From contig CAZDWJ010000014.1 in NCBI GenBank assembly GCA_964509195.1, positions 1 through 64,000 on the forward strand: DNA of 64,000 nt, given 5' to 3'. Below, in pieces: positions 9,523 through 18,810 of the stretch. Position numbers and translations under genes: made by a program. The DNA comes from UBA4802 sp964509195 (GTDB taxonomy: Bacteria; Spirochaetota; UBA4802; UB4802). Numbering within the stretch: the first letter of the stretch is position 1; each line of letters starts with the position of its first letter. The notes under the pieces were generated by a model, which saw only the letters and a list, made by a program, of their open reading frames with translations, was not told the origin of the DNA and did no database searches.

Positions 9523-10168
9523 CTATTTACTGGCTATATATCCTAACGGCATTACGAACAAAGGAATCTCGTTATCATTTAATTTCAAAGCCTTTTTGCA
9601 TCCCGCTTCATTAACACCTGCTACTAAACACGTTCCAATTTTTAATGAAGCCGAAATAAGATATACGTTCTGTGCTATACATCCAGCAGTTGTATTGCCC
9701 AACCGAAGCTTTTCTTCTTTTGAGCCAACATAAAATGGGAATTTATTCATATCTAATGCTATTACAATGACACATTTACTCTTACCAACCCACCCTTGAG
9801 TTGAAGCCATGCTGGCAGTAACATTATTCTGTATAAATTGTAGTATATTTTTTTCAGGAATAAATTTATATGCCCTGTCATTATAAATAACAAATACCTT
9901 CATATAATCCTTACCATACGCAGTAGGTACTGTACGCTTGCCATCCTGCCTGTTTATTCCATACGCTGCCCACAAAACTGTTGAAAGATGCTGTATTGAA
10001 ATTAATCTATCAGTATATGACCGTTCAGTTTTCCTGTTTTTCTGGGCTATTATTATATCAACATTCGTTGTCTCTAACTGCTTATCCAGAACAACATCAG
10101 TATTAGCAAAGGCGATAGAACCTGAAATTAAAATTAAATAACAAAAAATATACTGAGCACAATTTCAT
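9523..10168 (-). pseudogene. Exported SagB/nitroreductase-like protein, frameshifted in the signal peptide
   Basis: The intact part (150 residues in the open frame) matches the C-terminal nitroreductase/SagB core: LWAAYGINRQDGKRTVP, then GCIAQNVYLISASLKIGT. The frame stays open and sensible upstream to about 10128. A good start (ATG at 10168 with GGAG 5 nt upstream) encodes MKLCSVYF in a different frame. Removing one base from the A6 run at 10143-10148 joins them into a signal peptide, MKLCSVYFCYLILISGSIAFA, and a full-length protein of about 213 residues. It is either a sequencing/assembly error, a real mutation, or homopolymer phase variation. It lies 25 nt after the upstream gene, so it is probably in the same operon. 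The function would be FMN-dependent reduction outside the cytoplasm; the substrate is unknown. Confidence 0.75.
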
Positions 10169-10193
10169 GGTATTCTCCTATTAATTATAGTAT

Positions 10194-11111
10194 CTAATAT
10201 TCCTTTTCTACAAACAAATGATGATTTACTGTTTGCATGAGCGAATATATACTATCTTCATATTGCAACAATTGCTGATCCTTATCTTTATTTTGAATCA
10301 CTGCATTGAGCATATTTTTAAGTAACAGCAGGTCAGACCTCCGTTTTATCTTTTTACCCTGGACAAGTTCTTTTAAATAGTCAAATTTATAATTACGCAG
10401 TTGCACCCGCAGAAAAAACTCAATGCCGTATATTTGCAAAATCCGTTCCAGTGGATAGCTTTTACTTTTATCAATAAATTCTTTATACTGGGGTGCATCA
10501 ACAACCCTCTTTTTTCTTCTATCCATAATTGATGCGGACGGAGAACTATCATCCCTACCCTTCTGTGATTGTTTTCTCTCCAACTGTAAATCAATATTAG
10601 ATATGCTTATTTCATACGCTAAGCGCTTTGCTTTCCACTCTTCGGTAAATTCATCATAGTGCTTTTCCATATACCGCTCAAGCTCCTCAAGCATAATAGC
10701 AAGATTGGCAATCTTGCCAATATCAGTGTTGTTGAGGCTTCGCAGCATGGGAAATATTTCCTTAACTATCTGATGCACCATCAGTCGTTTATGGAATTCA
10801 TTTTCATACTGTATGATAAGCTCACTTTGATAAAATGATTTCAATTTTCGTATTACAACTAAATCGGCAACTACATATCCTTCTACCCGTGCAATATCCC
10901 TAACTTTATCCTCAGCGATAATTTCAATTGAAAATATTTTATGGGCATTAATTAGAATCTGAATTATTCGCTTCACAAGATCAATGGAAAGGCCATAATA
11001 TCCCGCAATATATTTAATAAATTCATCTGAATACGGAACCCCTTTGAATCCTCCTGCAGCATTGCGCTTGCGAATTTCATTATAAATGTCATCAAAAATG
11101 GCTATGCTCAT
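10194..11111 (-). CDS. Hypothetical cytoplasmic helical protein
   Basis: The 305-residue, mostly helical and charged protein has no signal peptide or membrane segment. Residues about 10-75 (NEIRKRNAAGGFKGVPYSDEF onwards) could form a winged-helix-like start, and the middle (165-205) is low-complexity with many Lys, Gln and Ser. I recognise no family. The start at 11111 lacks a strong ribosome binding site. It precedes the nitroreductase gene by 25 nt in the same direction. Confidence 0.55.
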   Translation of the reverse strand: MSIAIFDDIYNEIRKRNAAGGFKGVPYSDEFIKYIAGYYGLSIDLVKRIIQILINAHKIFSIEIIAEDKVRDIARVEGYVVADLVVIRKLKSFYQSELIIQYENEFHKRLMVHQIVKEIFPMLRSLNNTDIGKIANLAIMLEELERYMEKHYDEFTEEWKAKRLAYEISISNIDLQLERKQSQKGRDDSSPSASIMDRRKKRVVDAPQYKEFIDKSKSYPLERILQIYGIEFFLRVQLRNYKFDYLKELVQGKKIKRRSDLLLLKNMLNAVIQNKDKDQQLLQYEDSIYSLMQTVNHHLFVEKEY

Positions 11112-11363
11112 TTCGCACCTTTTTCTTATCAGGAGAATAATATGCTACAAGATGTAACTCACCATAATTACTGAAAAAATAAAAGCGTTTTTTATATTTT
11201 TTCTATTTATTTTGGCAATGCTGAGTAATAAATGAATATGCAATTAATGCATACTTAAAGCTAAAGTAATGATATCTTTTTTGCTCTTAAAAAATTTTTT
11301 TAAGAATAACTAATGATTTTTTTTGTTATATTAAAAAAATGTGATTTTTTTTATTGACAGATG

Positions 11364-11392
11364 TTGACTCTCTTTGCCATTTGTAGTATACA
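11364..11392 (+). promoter_or_regulatory. Promoter of tRNA-Asp
   Basis: TTGACT, a 17-nt spacer and TATACA end 10 nt before the tRNA. A second TTGACA lies 10 nt upstream but has no matching -10. Confidence 0.6.
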
Positions 11393-11402
11393 TTACTTTG
11401 AT

Positions 11403-11477
11403 GGGGTGTTAGCTCAGGTTGGTTAGAGTGCCTGCCTGTCACGCAGGAGGTCGCGAGTTCAAGTCTCGTACACCCCG
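11403..11477 (+). tRNA. tRNA-Asp, anticodon GTC
   Basis: This is a 75-nt cloverleaf. The acceptor is GGGGTGT/ACACCCC, the anticodon stem CCTGC/GCAGG closes the loop CTGTCAC with anticodon GTC, and the T arm is GCGAG-TTCAAGT-CTCGT. The discriminator is G11477, as expected for tRNA-Asp. CCA is not encoded. Confidence 0.97.
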
Positions 11478-11482
11478 ATAAT

Positions 11483-11511
11483 AAAAAAGCTGCTTTTAAA
11501 GCAGCTTTTTT
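11483..11511. terminator. Bidirectional intrinsic terminator
   Basis: AAAAAAGCTGC and GCAGCTTTTTT form an 11-bp stem flanked by A- and T-runs. It serves tRNA-Asp on the plus strand and moaA on the minus strand. Confidence 0.85.
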
Positions 11512-11515
11512 ATTT

Positions 11516-12505
11516 TCAGCCTCCAATTTTTGACATGGAATGCATAGACATTCCCGAACAGTTAAATACAGTATCGTTGCATTGCATCAACGAATGCTCT
11601 TTTCTTTTATTCAGCACAGCCTGTACTATCACTTTTGTCAAATCTTTGTGTTGCTGCTCTCTAAGAATACGCTTTACATTATATTCTGTTGTATCATGAA
11701 GGCATGCTCGTAGCATTCCATCGGGAGTAACTCGCAAGCGGTTACATCTTAAACAGAATCTGTGTGACACTGCTGGTATTATACCAATATTTATCATTGC
11801 ACTTTTATTCCACTGTGGCTGAAACCTGTACATTGCAGCAACATGAGTATCACTATTTGTTTTACGATGTAATGTCCCCATAGATTTTAATTTTTCAACA
11901 AGAATATCAGCACTTATAAATGGTACAGGGTCATTGCCCAGTGGCATGCGCTCAATAAACCGTATTGCATGAACCTGTGATGCAAAATCTATGAGTTCTT
12001 GGAATTCGTTTAATGTTGAGCACATGATAACTGAGTTAATTTTGCATTCAACATTACGTAATTCTGCAATGAGCTCTATTCCTCTTTTTACTCTATCCAG
12101 CGCATTGACGCCAGTAATACTTATAAACGTACTGGCATTGAGAGTATCTAAGCTCACATTAACTTTCTGCACATTATACTTTTTGATAGCATCTATAAAA
12201 TTTTCCAGCAATATGCCATTGGTGGTAATACATATTTCCAGATCTTTATGATTGCTTCGCACCTGTTTAACAATATCAAAAAAGCCTTTTCTAAGTAACG
12301 GCTCACCACCGGTAAAACGCACCTTTTTTATTCCTAAAGAAACAAACTCATCTATAAGTTGCACTATCTCTTCATTGCGCAATATCTCTTCATGCGGTAG
12401 CCACTGTATAGGCCCTGGCATACAATACACACAACGCAGATTGCAGTGATCCGTTACAGAAATGCGCACATAGTCTATAGTTCTGCCAAAGCTATCAACA
12501 AGCAT
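11516..12505 (-). CDS. moaA: GTP 3',8-cyclase (molybdenum cofactor step 1)
   Basis: This radical SAM enzyme of 329 residues converts GTP to 3',8-cyclo-GTP, the first step of molybdopterin synthesis. The SAM cluster motif CNLRCVYC is near residues 20-27, and TGGEPLLR near 67. The second, substrate-binding cluster is given by C-x2-C and a third Cys in FCLRCNRLRVTPDGMLRACL. The C-terminus ends in Gly-Gly, which MoaA needs for activity. The ATG at 12505 follows the previous stop by 2 nt with AGGTGG as ribosome binding site; an upstream GTG at 12514 is less likely. moaC lies 10 kb away on the same strand. No other molybdopterin gene is in the window. Confidence 0.96.
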   Translation of the reverse strand: MLVDSFGRTIDYVRISVTDHCNLRCVYCMPGPIQWLPHEEILRNEEIVQLIDEFVSLGIKKVRFTGGEPLLRKGFFDIVKQVRSNHKDLEICITTNGILLENFIDAIKKYNVQKVNVSLDTLNASTFISITGVNALDRVKRGIELIAELRNVECKINSVIMCSTLNEFQELIDFASQVHAIRFIERMPLGNDPVPFISADILVEKLKSMGTLHRKTNSDTHVAAMYRFQPQWNKSAMINIGIIPAVSHRFCLRCNRLRVTPDGMLRACLHDTTEYNVKRILREQQHKDLTKVIVQAVLNKRKEHSLMQCNDTVFNCSGMSMHSMSKIGG

Positions 12506-12507
12506 TG

Positions 12508-13068
12508 TCACCACCTGAAAGTATACGTTGCATAAAAATTTCCATACTCATCTGTAGCCAGAGAAAGCGACTGAGCGCTTTTGTATGTTGGCTGCCTCTG
12601 TTCATTAATATTCTGAACATGGTAACATGTTAAAAGCCATGATGTTACATATATAGCAACATTTGCGACAATACTCAAGGTAAAATAATGGGCCGCCCTG
12701 TCATACGCGTAGCCAAATTCTTTAACAGTCTTGTAACCACCTTCAGGGTCTTTAAACAACAATTCATGATGTGGGTCAATTGTCTGGTTGGCTTTTTTTG
12801 CTGCACGGTACAGTGAGCCACGGTACTGCCAGTAATTGTAATAGTAATACATTGCATACACACCGGAAATCTTCAGCCCTGCAAACACCGCAGCATATTC
12901 ATACTGTCCTGTATAAATATGGCCACCCCCTGGCAGCATGTCATATGCCAGTGCTTTCCACAAGCTTAAAGGTTCATCCGTTTTTTCAAATGTAAAGGGT
13001 TGTTGCGCAAACGACGTGTGTGCACACAAAATCACAATTAATATTAAAAATATTGTGCGATAGTTCAT
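12508..13068 (-). CDS. Exported protein with DUF5683-like region
   Basis: The 186-residue protein has a clear signal peptide (residues 1-21, ending SFA-QQ). The following LPGGGHIYTGQYEYAAVFAG stretch resembles the PGLGQIYNGQ element of DUF5683-type envelope proteins. Two hydrophobic stretches (about 63-80 and 128-146) could be membrane-inserted, and the tail is beta-like and ends FRW, as in outer-membrane-associated proteins. The function is unknown. It sits directly upstream of moaA, but this is probably co-transcription without a shared function. Confidence 0.65.
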   Translation of the reverse strand: MNYRTIFLILIVILCAHTSFAQQPFTFEKTDEPLSLWKALAYDMLPGGGHIYTGQYEYAAVFAGLKISGVYAMYYYYNYWQYRGSLYRAAKKANQTIDPHHELLFKDPEGGYKTVKEFGYAYDRAAHYFTLSIVANVAIYVTSWLLTCYHVQNINEQRQPTYKSAQSLSLATDEYGNFYATYTFRW

Positions 13069-13126
13069 ATTATGAATCCATCATTAAATTACAATCACCC
13101 CGGTAGATACCCCATGCATGGCATCT

Positions 13127-13621
13127 TTATGGAATCTCGCCACTTACTACCTCACTGTGGTCGCTTTCCCTGCCACCATCGTGAGATGTCACCCACAGAT
13201 ACACATGCCCTCTATATGAAGAAGATACATTTATCGTTATCTCTTTTGGGTCAATGCCTGCCTCAAAATCACTTTCGGCAACGTATCCCACATAATACCG
13301 TATATCATAGTATAACTTTGGGTCAGTAAAAAGCGCCGGGTCAGTTGTTGATATATACACAAGGTAATACAGGTTTTCATTGGTGCCAGTATCAGGATCA
13401 TAGGTAACTAAATTACCATTATCTACTTTATCAGTGTAAAATGATAATTCAATAGTGTGTCCATTTATAGTGATTGATACATCAACTGGCGGTGTGGGTT
13501 TCTGGCCACCTTTGATCTTTGCAAGGTCGTTATAGTATTCCTCATCTACAGGTTCATGCAGGCAACCAGTAGCAAGTGCTATCGCCAAAAAAAATACTAT
13601 ACTTTTATTTTTTAAGTTCAT
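13127..13621 (-). CDS. Lipoprotein of unknown function
   Basis: The 164-residue protein starts with a lipoprotein signal ending ATGC (Cys20). The mature part is acidic and beta-rich, with a possible fibronectin-type beta sandwich (VSITINGHTIELSFY to HVYLWVTSHDGG), and ends at EIP. The start overlaps the preceding TPR lipoprotein gene by 17 nt, so the two are translationally coupled. No family is recognised. Confidence 0.65.
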   Translation of the reverse strand: MNLKNKSIVFFLAIALATGCLHEPVDEEYYNDLAKIKGGQKPTPPVDVSITINGHTIELSFYTDKVDNGNLVTYDPDTGTNENLYYLVYISTTDPALFTDPKLYYDIRYYVGYVAESDFEAGIDPKEITINVSSSYRGHVYLWVTSHDGGRESDHSEVVSGEIP

Positions 13622-14039
13622 GGAGGTACAGGTAATTTTTTCTAAAATAAGGATTATCAGGTTTCATAGCCGCTGCTTTATAAATATACTCATAACCGGT
13701 ATCAAAGTCACCTTTAAGAATAAGTGCCACACCATAATTGTTGAGCACTGCAGGTTCATTTGCTGTTATAATGGCATGCCATAGTGTAACAGCTTCATTA
13801 ACATTCCCTCTTACTAGATGGGAAAGAGCTTCGTTATTGGTACGTGCAATTTCACTCGTATTGTGTATATACGCTACAAATGCGGTAAAACTCACATCCA
13901 CCGTTAGCACATCACTCCCCGCCAGCTGCGGTACAGTCTTTGTGTGTATGCATCGTACTGTCTGGTAACGGTATGCACAGGAACCAGCAAAAAGAACAAC
14001 ACTACACAGTAATGCTATCTTCAACAGCCTTTGCAACAT
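13605..14039 (-). CDS. TPR-containing lipoprotein
   Basis: The 144-residue protein has a lipoprotein signal ending AGSC (Cys21). The C-terminal half carries tetratricopeptide-like repeats: AVLNNYGVALILKGDFDTGYEYIYKAAAMKPDNP fits the 34-residue helix-turn-helix pattern. The reading frame overlaps the end of gatA by 38 nt and the next lipoprotein by 17 nt, indicating a tight operon. It is likely a periplasmic scaffold protein; the partner is unknown. Confidence 0.65.
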   Translation of the reverse strand: MLQRLLKIALLCSVVLFAGSCAYRYQTVRCIHTKTVPQLAGSDVLTVDVSFTAFVAYIHNTSEIARTNNEALSHLVRGNVNEAVTLWHAIITANEPAVLNNYGVALILKGDFDTGYEYIYKAAAMKPDNPYFRKNYLYLHELKK

Positions 14040-15429
14040 TGAGCATTACCTTTTCTTGAAAATGCTGCGCCATTATTTGCATACCTATTGGAAGGCCTGA
14101 TGCATCCTTTGCAACCGGCACCGACATTGCAGGAATTCCTGCAAGGTTTGCCTGTATGGTAAGGATATCAGCCATATACAGTGATAACGGATCAGAAATC
14201 TTTTCGCCAATGCCAAAGGCTGTGGTGGTTGTAACTGGCGCCACGATACAATCGCACATGTTAAATGCTTTGGTAAAATCATCTATGATAAGGCGCCTTC
14301 CCTTTAGCGCTTTAAGATAGTAGGCATCGTAGTAACCGGAACTTAAGGCAAATGTTCCAAGGATGATGCGGCGTTTAACTTCCTTGCCAAAACCTTCCTG
14401 TCGTGTTTTAACATACAGTTCCTTGAGCTTCTGAATATTGTTTGAGCGATAGCCGTAGCGTACACCGTCGTAACGGGCTAAATTTGATGAAGCCTCAGCA
14501 GTTGCAATCAGATAGTAAATGGGCACCGCATAGTCAGTATACTGCAGCGAAATCTCCTGAACAACTGCTCCCTGCGATTCTAATTTTTTTATCACGTCTT
14601 TGACAGCGGTAACTATCGCACTATCAACACCATTAAAATATTCTACAGGAACTCCTATACGCACTCCTTTTATATCTCCAGTGATAGTTGTTGAATCAAA
14701 ATCCACTGGCTTATTAATGGATGTTGCATCACGCTCATCAACTCCCGAAATCACAGCAAGTACATCGGCTGCATCCTTCACAGTGTGTGCAAAGGTTCCA
14801 ATCTGATCAAGCGATGAAGCATACGCAACAAGCCCATAACGCGACACTCTGCCATAAGTTGGCTTTATTCCCACAACGCCACAGAATGCTGCAGGCTGGC
14901 GTATAGATCCGCCAGTGTCAGAGCCAAGTGCAACCGGAGCAATACTGGCTGCAACAGCCGCAGCAGAACCACCGCTGCTTCCACCGGGAACTTTGCCAGG
15001 ATCAACCGGATTTTTTGTAGGACCAAAGAATGATGTCTCAGTAGTAGAGCCCATGGCAAATTCATCTAAATTGGTTTTGCCAAGCAACACAAACCCTGCA
15101 TCGCGCAATTTTTGATAGGCTGTAGCATTATACGGCGGTATGAAATTTTGCAAAATTCCTGACGCACAGGTGGTTAACACCCCTTGTGTGCATATATTAT
15201 CTTTAATTGCAATGGGGATGCCGTCAAACTTTGACAATGGTGTACCGGTTTTCCTGCGCTGGTCGGATTCTTTAGCCTGCTGCAACGCTACATCATGTGT
15301 TACTGTGATATATGCATTAATATCCTTTTTTTCTTCTATTGCGTGTAAATACGCTTTTACTATTTCAACAGAGGTAGTTTCTCCGCTTTCCAGCATTTTA
15401 ATTAACTGATGCATTGTGTTTACTGCCAT
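14002..15429 (-). CDS. gatA: Asp-tRNA(Asn)/Glu-tRNA(Gln) amidotransferase subunit A
   Basis: This 475-residue amidase-signature enzyme releases ammonia from glutamine to convert mischarged Glu-tRNA(Gln) or Asp-tRNA(Asn). The catalytic Lys76 lies in PIAIKDNIC. The Gly/Ser-rich stretch PGGSSGGSAAAVAA provides the cis-Ser, and GSDTGGSIRQPA the nucleophilic Ser. Length and motifs fit GatA rather than a generic amidase. gatB and gatC are not adjacent. gltX in this window (46598) would supply the mischarged Glu-tRNA(Gln) if it is non-discriminating. The start at 15429 gives the normal N-terminus. Confidence 0.95.
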   Translation of the reverse strand: MAVNTMHQLIKMLESGETTSVEIVKAYLHAIEEKKDINAYITVTHDVALQQAKESDQRRKTGTPLSKFDGIPIAIKDNICTQGVLTTCASGILQNFIPPYNATAYQKLRDAGFVLLGKTNLDEFAMGSTTETSFFGPTKNPVDPGKVPGGSSGGSAAAVAASIAPVALGSDTGGSIRQPAAFCGVVGIKPTYGRVSRYGLVAYASSLDQIGTFAHTVKDAADVLAVISGVDERDATSINKPVDFDSTTITGDIKGVRIGVPVEYFNGVDSAIVTAVKDVIKKLESQGAVVQEISLQYTDYAVPIYYLIATAEASSNLARYDGVRYGYRSNNIQKLKELYVKTRQEGFGKEVKRRIILGTFALSSGYYDAYYLKALKGRRLIIDDFTKAFNMCDCIVAPVTTTTAFGIGEKISDPLSLYMADILTIQANLAGIPAMSVPVAKDASGLPIGMQIMAQHFQEKVMLNVAKAVEDSITV

Positions 15430-15575
15430 TTAAATTATATCCTCTCTAAAAAAATCACTGGTATACGCACTGTATAACATTTTTGACATACTCACATTAA
15501 TGTCAAATTAATTTATTGCAAAATTTATTTAACTATCATCTTATTTTAAAACCCACAATTACTATTGATAATTAT

Positions 15576-15604
15576 TTGACTAAATTTGTTACGTAGTATA
15601 TATT
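15576..15604 (+). promoter_or_regulatory. Promoter of the Prc-type protease gene
   Basis: TTGACT, a 17-nt spacer and TATATT, a close match to sigma-70 consensus, lie in the 220-nt divergent spacer between gatA and the protease gene. Confidence 0.65.
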
Positions 15605-15650
15605 AGTTCATTAATAAAAACTACATTCCATCATGACTGCAGGATACATT

Positions 15651-17609
15651 ATGAAAAAGCATATTGTACTATATCTGATAGCTCTGGTGCTATTTTTTGG
15701 TTGCTACAAAAAATCGGTAGTACTCAATCCCAACGACATTCACTATATAATAAGTACGTTCTTAAATGAACATGTGCTTTACCGTGAATTTGACGATTCC
15801 ATTTCACAGCGTACTTTGAACAACCTCCTTTCAACATTAGACCCCGGGAAATACTACTTTTACAAAAGTGATGTTGATACATTTACCAAAAAATATGATA
15901 CTCTAATAGATGATTTAACAAAGAAAGAAGATTTTTCTTTTCTTGATGATATTTTTAACACATACAAACACCGTGTTACTGAAGCTAATGACATCATTGA
16001 TGGTCTTTTAAAGCACCACTACACTTTCACTGAAGATGAAACCATAAACCTTGACAGTGATAAAATCCCTTATGCAAAAGATAAAAACGAACTTAAAGAG
16101 CGATGGCGTAAAAACATAAAACTACAGCTTTTAAACTATCAAACCGCTGAAAACCTGGATGAAGAACAGGCAAAAGAAAAATTAAAACGTAAATTTTACC
16201 TTAACAACAAACGCCTGCAGGAATTTGACAAAGGCAGGCAATTTTCTGTGTTCCTGAATGCGTTTTCTATGGCACTTGACCCTCACACAAACTACTTGAC
16301 TCAGGAAGAGCATGAAGATTTTATGATATCAAATAATCTGAAGCTTGAAGGCATTGGCGTTCAGCTACGCTGGGAAGATGGCTACACTATCGTTGACCGT
16401 ATCATCCCTGGTGGAGCAGCTGACAAGCTTCCAAAAGAGCTTAAATTGCAGCCCAATGACCGCATCGTAGCAGTGGCGCAGGGCAATGATGAAGCTGTTG
16501 ATGTTGTTGATATGGACCTGCGTGATGTGGTGAAGATGATCCGTGGAAAAAAAGGTACTCTTGTAAAACTTACCATTATACGAATTAATCCTGCCAACAA
16601 AGAACAAAAGCGCATGGTGATCCCCATTGTGCGTGAGGAAATAAACCTTGAAGACAGTGCTGTAAAATCCGAAGTGTTCCAGCCTGAGAATGGTCCTGCT
16701 ATCGGTTACATTAAGATTCCTTCATTTTATGTTGATATTTCGCAGCAAGGATTTGGCGAGGGAAGAAGTTCAACTGCCGATACTATCATGCAGATTAACA
16801 GCCTTTTGAAAAAAAATGTTCCATGTATTGTGATTGACCTGCGTGGTAATCCCGGTGGCGCATTGAGCGAAGCATTGAAACTGGCAGGGCTTTTTATTGA
16901 CGCAGGCCCTGTGATGCAGGTGTACGATAGCTCCGGCAATATACAATCATTAGATGACCCCATCCCGGGAGTGTACTACAGTGGCCCCCTTGTTGTCTTA
17001 ATTGACAAATTCAGTGCCAGTGCATCGGAGATATTTGCAGGAGCAATCCGCGATTATCGCCGTGGTCTTATCATTGGTACTGATGCAACGTTTGGTAAAG
17101 GAACCGTGCAGTCATACAAGGAACTCTACCAGAAAAAAGGCGCAATCAAGATCACCAACGCTATTTTTTACCAGCCATCAGGGACATCAAATCAGCTTAA
17201 CGGGATAAAGCCTGACATAACTGTACCTGACATTACCACAATATGGGACATTGGCGAAAACAAACTAAAATATGCATTGCAGTGGAAACAGATTCCACCT
17301 GCTGCATATACACCATACAGGAATTACCTTACTTCTGAAGTTATTGCACAGCTAAAAAGTAAATCCGACAGCCGCTTGCAGAATGATGTACAGTACACAA
17401 AACTTTTACAGGAGATCAAAGACTTACGGCAGAAATTACAGTCAAAAGAAATAAGCCTTAAAGATGAAAGCAGCATAGAACAGCGTAAAAAGGATCTGGA
17501 AAGTTCCATTAGAAAAGGAAAGAAGGAAAAATTAATTGATCTTGAAAATGATATATTTTTACAGGAGGCATTCCGTATCTCATCTGATTATCTCAAAGCA
17601 TTGCACTGA
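15651..17609 (+). CDS. prc: C-terminal processing (tail-specific) protease, S41 family, lipoprotein-anchored
   Basis: The 652-residue protein has a lipoprotein-like signal (LVLFFGC, Cys18). The long N-terminal Prc domain (about 20-220) contains DPGKYYF and DPHTNYLT, followed by a PDZ domain (about 230-330) with GIGVQLRWEDGYTIV and IPGGAA. The S41 catalytic domain follows, with the Ser in FSASASEIFAG and the Lys in GTDATFGKGTVQ. A lysine-rich coiled C-terminus completes it. Prc enzymes degrade or trim periplasmic proteins, including peptidoglycan hydrolases, from their C-termini. I start at 15651 rather than 15633 because the signal peptide then begins at Met and AGGA lies 8 nt upstream. It is monocistronic and convergent with the next gene (stops adjacent). 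Confidence 0.9.
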   Translation: MKKHIVLYLIALVLFFGCYKKSVVLNPNDIHYIISTFLNEHVLYREFDDSISQRTLNNLLSTLDPGKYYFYKSDVDTFTKKYDTLIDDLTKKEDFSFLDDIFNTYKHRVTEANDIIDGLLKHHYTFTEDETINLDSDKIPYAKDKNELKERWRKNIKLQLLNYQTAENLDEEQAKEKLKRKFYLNNKRLQEFDKGRQFSVFLNAFSMALDPHTNYLTQEEHEDFMISNNLKLEGIGVQLRWEDGYTIVDRIIPGGAADKLPKELKLQPNDRIVAVAQGNDEAVDVVDMDLRDVVKMIRGKKGTLVKLTIIRINPANKEQKRMVIPIVREEINLEDSAVKSEVFQPENGPAIGYIKIPSFYVDISQQGFGEGRSSTADTIMQINSLLKKNVPCIVIDLRGNPGGALSEALKLAGLFIDAGPVMQVYDSSGNIQSLDDPIPGVYYSGPLVVLIDKFSASASEIFAGAIRDYRRGLIIGTDATFGKGTVQSYKELYQKKGAIKITNAIFYQPSGTSNQLNGIKPDITVPDITTIWDIGENKLKYALQWKQIPPAAYTPYRNYLTSEVIAQLKSKSDSRLQNDVQYTKLLQEIKDLRQKLQSKEISLKDESSIEQRKKDLESSIRKGKKEKLIDLENDIFLQEAFRISSDYLKALH

Positions 17610-18680
17610 TTACAGCAGATTAATGCGTAGCGAATAATGTTGCCGTTGCCCTAACAAAGCAACATACACTTTAAATTGCGACACAGCAGAATCAGGAGTA
17701 AGGATTATAGCATCTGTTCCCTGAAGCAAACACTGCTCATAGATGTTCTGAATGTGTAAATTGCGTGAGTTAAGGTGTGACTGCATCAACACAACCAATG
17801 TTATGTCATAGTTGGGCAAAGCTTTGTAAATAAGCTCAATGCGATCGCTGACTTTCCGCAATCCCGGGCACCATGATTTAAATGAGTACGCATACAGTAT
17901 TTCATAGTACATATTCTGTGAGGATGTGTGGCATGAGATATCAAACTGCCTTCTTCCGTTGCAGCTGTCGTCCTCAGCTATTACACCTCCTAAATTATAG
18001 ATTTCATCAAAGAGTCTCCCGTCACGGTAATCACTGTAGAAGAGTATTTTATTCTTTAATTCATCTCCTGAAAATCCAGATGATTCAATAGCGCTGTACA
18101 ATTGGTGTAACAACTCTACACTTTGCTCTGGCACCAACGTAAACGCTGCATCACACAAAAGCTGTAATTCTTCATTTGTGAATGCACCCGCATACATGGT
18201 GGTTAGTGTCCGCATTATCTTTCGTATATCTTCATATATGACAACTGCCTGCTGCAGTGCGCCATTGTTTGGATACTCCTGTGCTACACCTAATCTTTGC
18301 AATATGGAACATACTACGGTATGAAGATCAACCACTGCATCCTCTGCAAAGCCTTCATACAGTGGTATGGTATGAATATTCAGCGTATGTGTTAATTCTT
18401 TTGGTATGTTATTGCACTTTTCTGGCACAATGAGTAAGTCAGCTAGGCTACAATATTTTATAGCCTGTGCAACTATTTCACTATCAGGAATATAAAATGC
18501 ATTCAACACCCATCGCGGTAATTTGCTCACTACAAAACCATGCGCAGCAAAAAGTTCATACGGCACACTATCACACTGTGTAAAAATAATTTTTTTTCCA
18601 CTGTGTTTCAACGTAGCAAACTGATCAAAGACTCCATCTAAAGCCTGCTTTAGTTCCTTCATTACAGTTGATTTGTTCAC
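17610..18680 (-). CDS. HgdB/BcrB-like (2-hydroxyacyl-CoA dehydratase D-component) homologue
   Basis: The 356-residue protein resembles the HGD-D family at low similarity: an N-terminal half with FTQCDSVPYELFAAHG and LIVPEKCNN, and a C-terminal half with LFDEIYNLGGVIAEDDSCNG and a final motif where a bound [4Fe-4S] cluster would be coordinated. Family enzymes work as two subunits with an activator ATPase (HgdC), but none of these partners is nearby. It may be a stand-alone member of the BzdN/YjiM-like branch. GTG at 18680 is preceded by a copy of the dispersed word (GGGGCGATAGTAAC); ATG at 18662 is an alternative start. Confidence 0.6.
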   Translation of the reverse strand: MNKSTVMKELKQALDGVFDQFATLKHSGKKIIFTQCDSVPYELFAAHGFVVSKLPRWVLNAFYIPDSEIVAQAIKYCSLADLLIVPEKCNNIPKELTHTLNIHTIPLYEGFAEDAVVDLHTVVCSILQRLGVAQEYPNNGALQQAVVIYEDIRKIMRTLTTMYAGAFTNEELQLLCDAAFTLVPEQSVELLHQLYSAIESSGFSGDELKNKILFYSDYRDGRLFDEIYNLGGVIAEDDSCNGRRQFDISCHTSSQNMYYEILYAYSFKSWCPGLRKVSDRIELIYKALPNYDITLVVLMQSHLNSRNLHIQNIYEQCLLQGTDAIILTPDSAVSQFKVYVALLGQRQHYSLRINLL

Positions 18681-18810
18681 GGTTACTATCGCCCCTTTTT
18701 ATAAACCACAATAATTTTATAATAATGTTCTTGTCAAAAGAATATTTTCTTTGCGATAGTGTATGACACAGTAATATGTACAGTAAGACAACCATAATGG
18801 AGAAGCAGTT

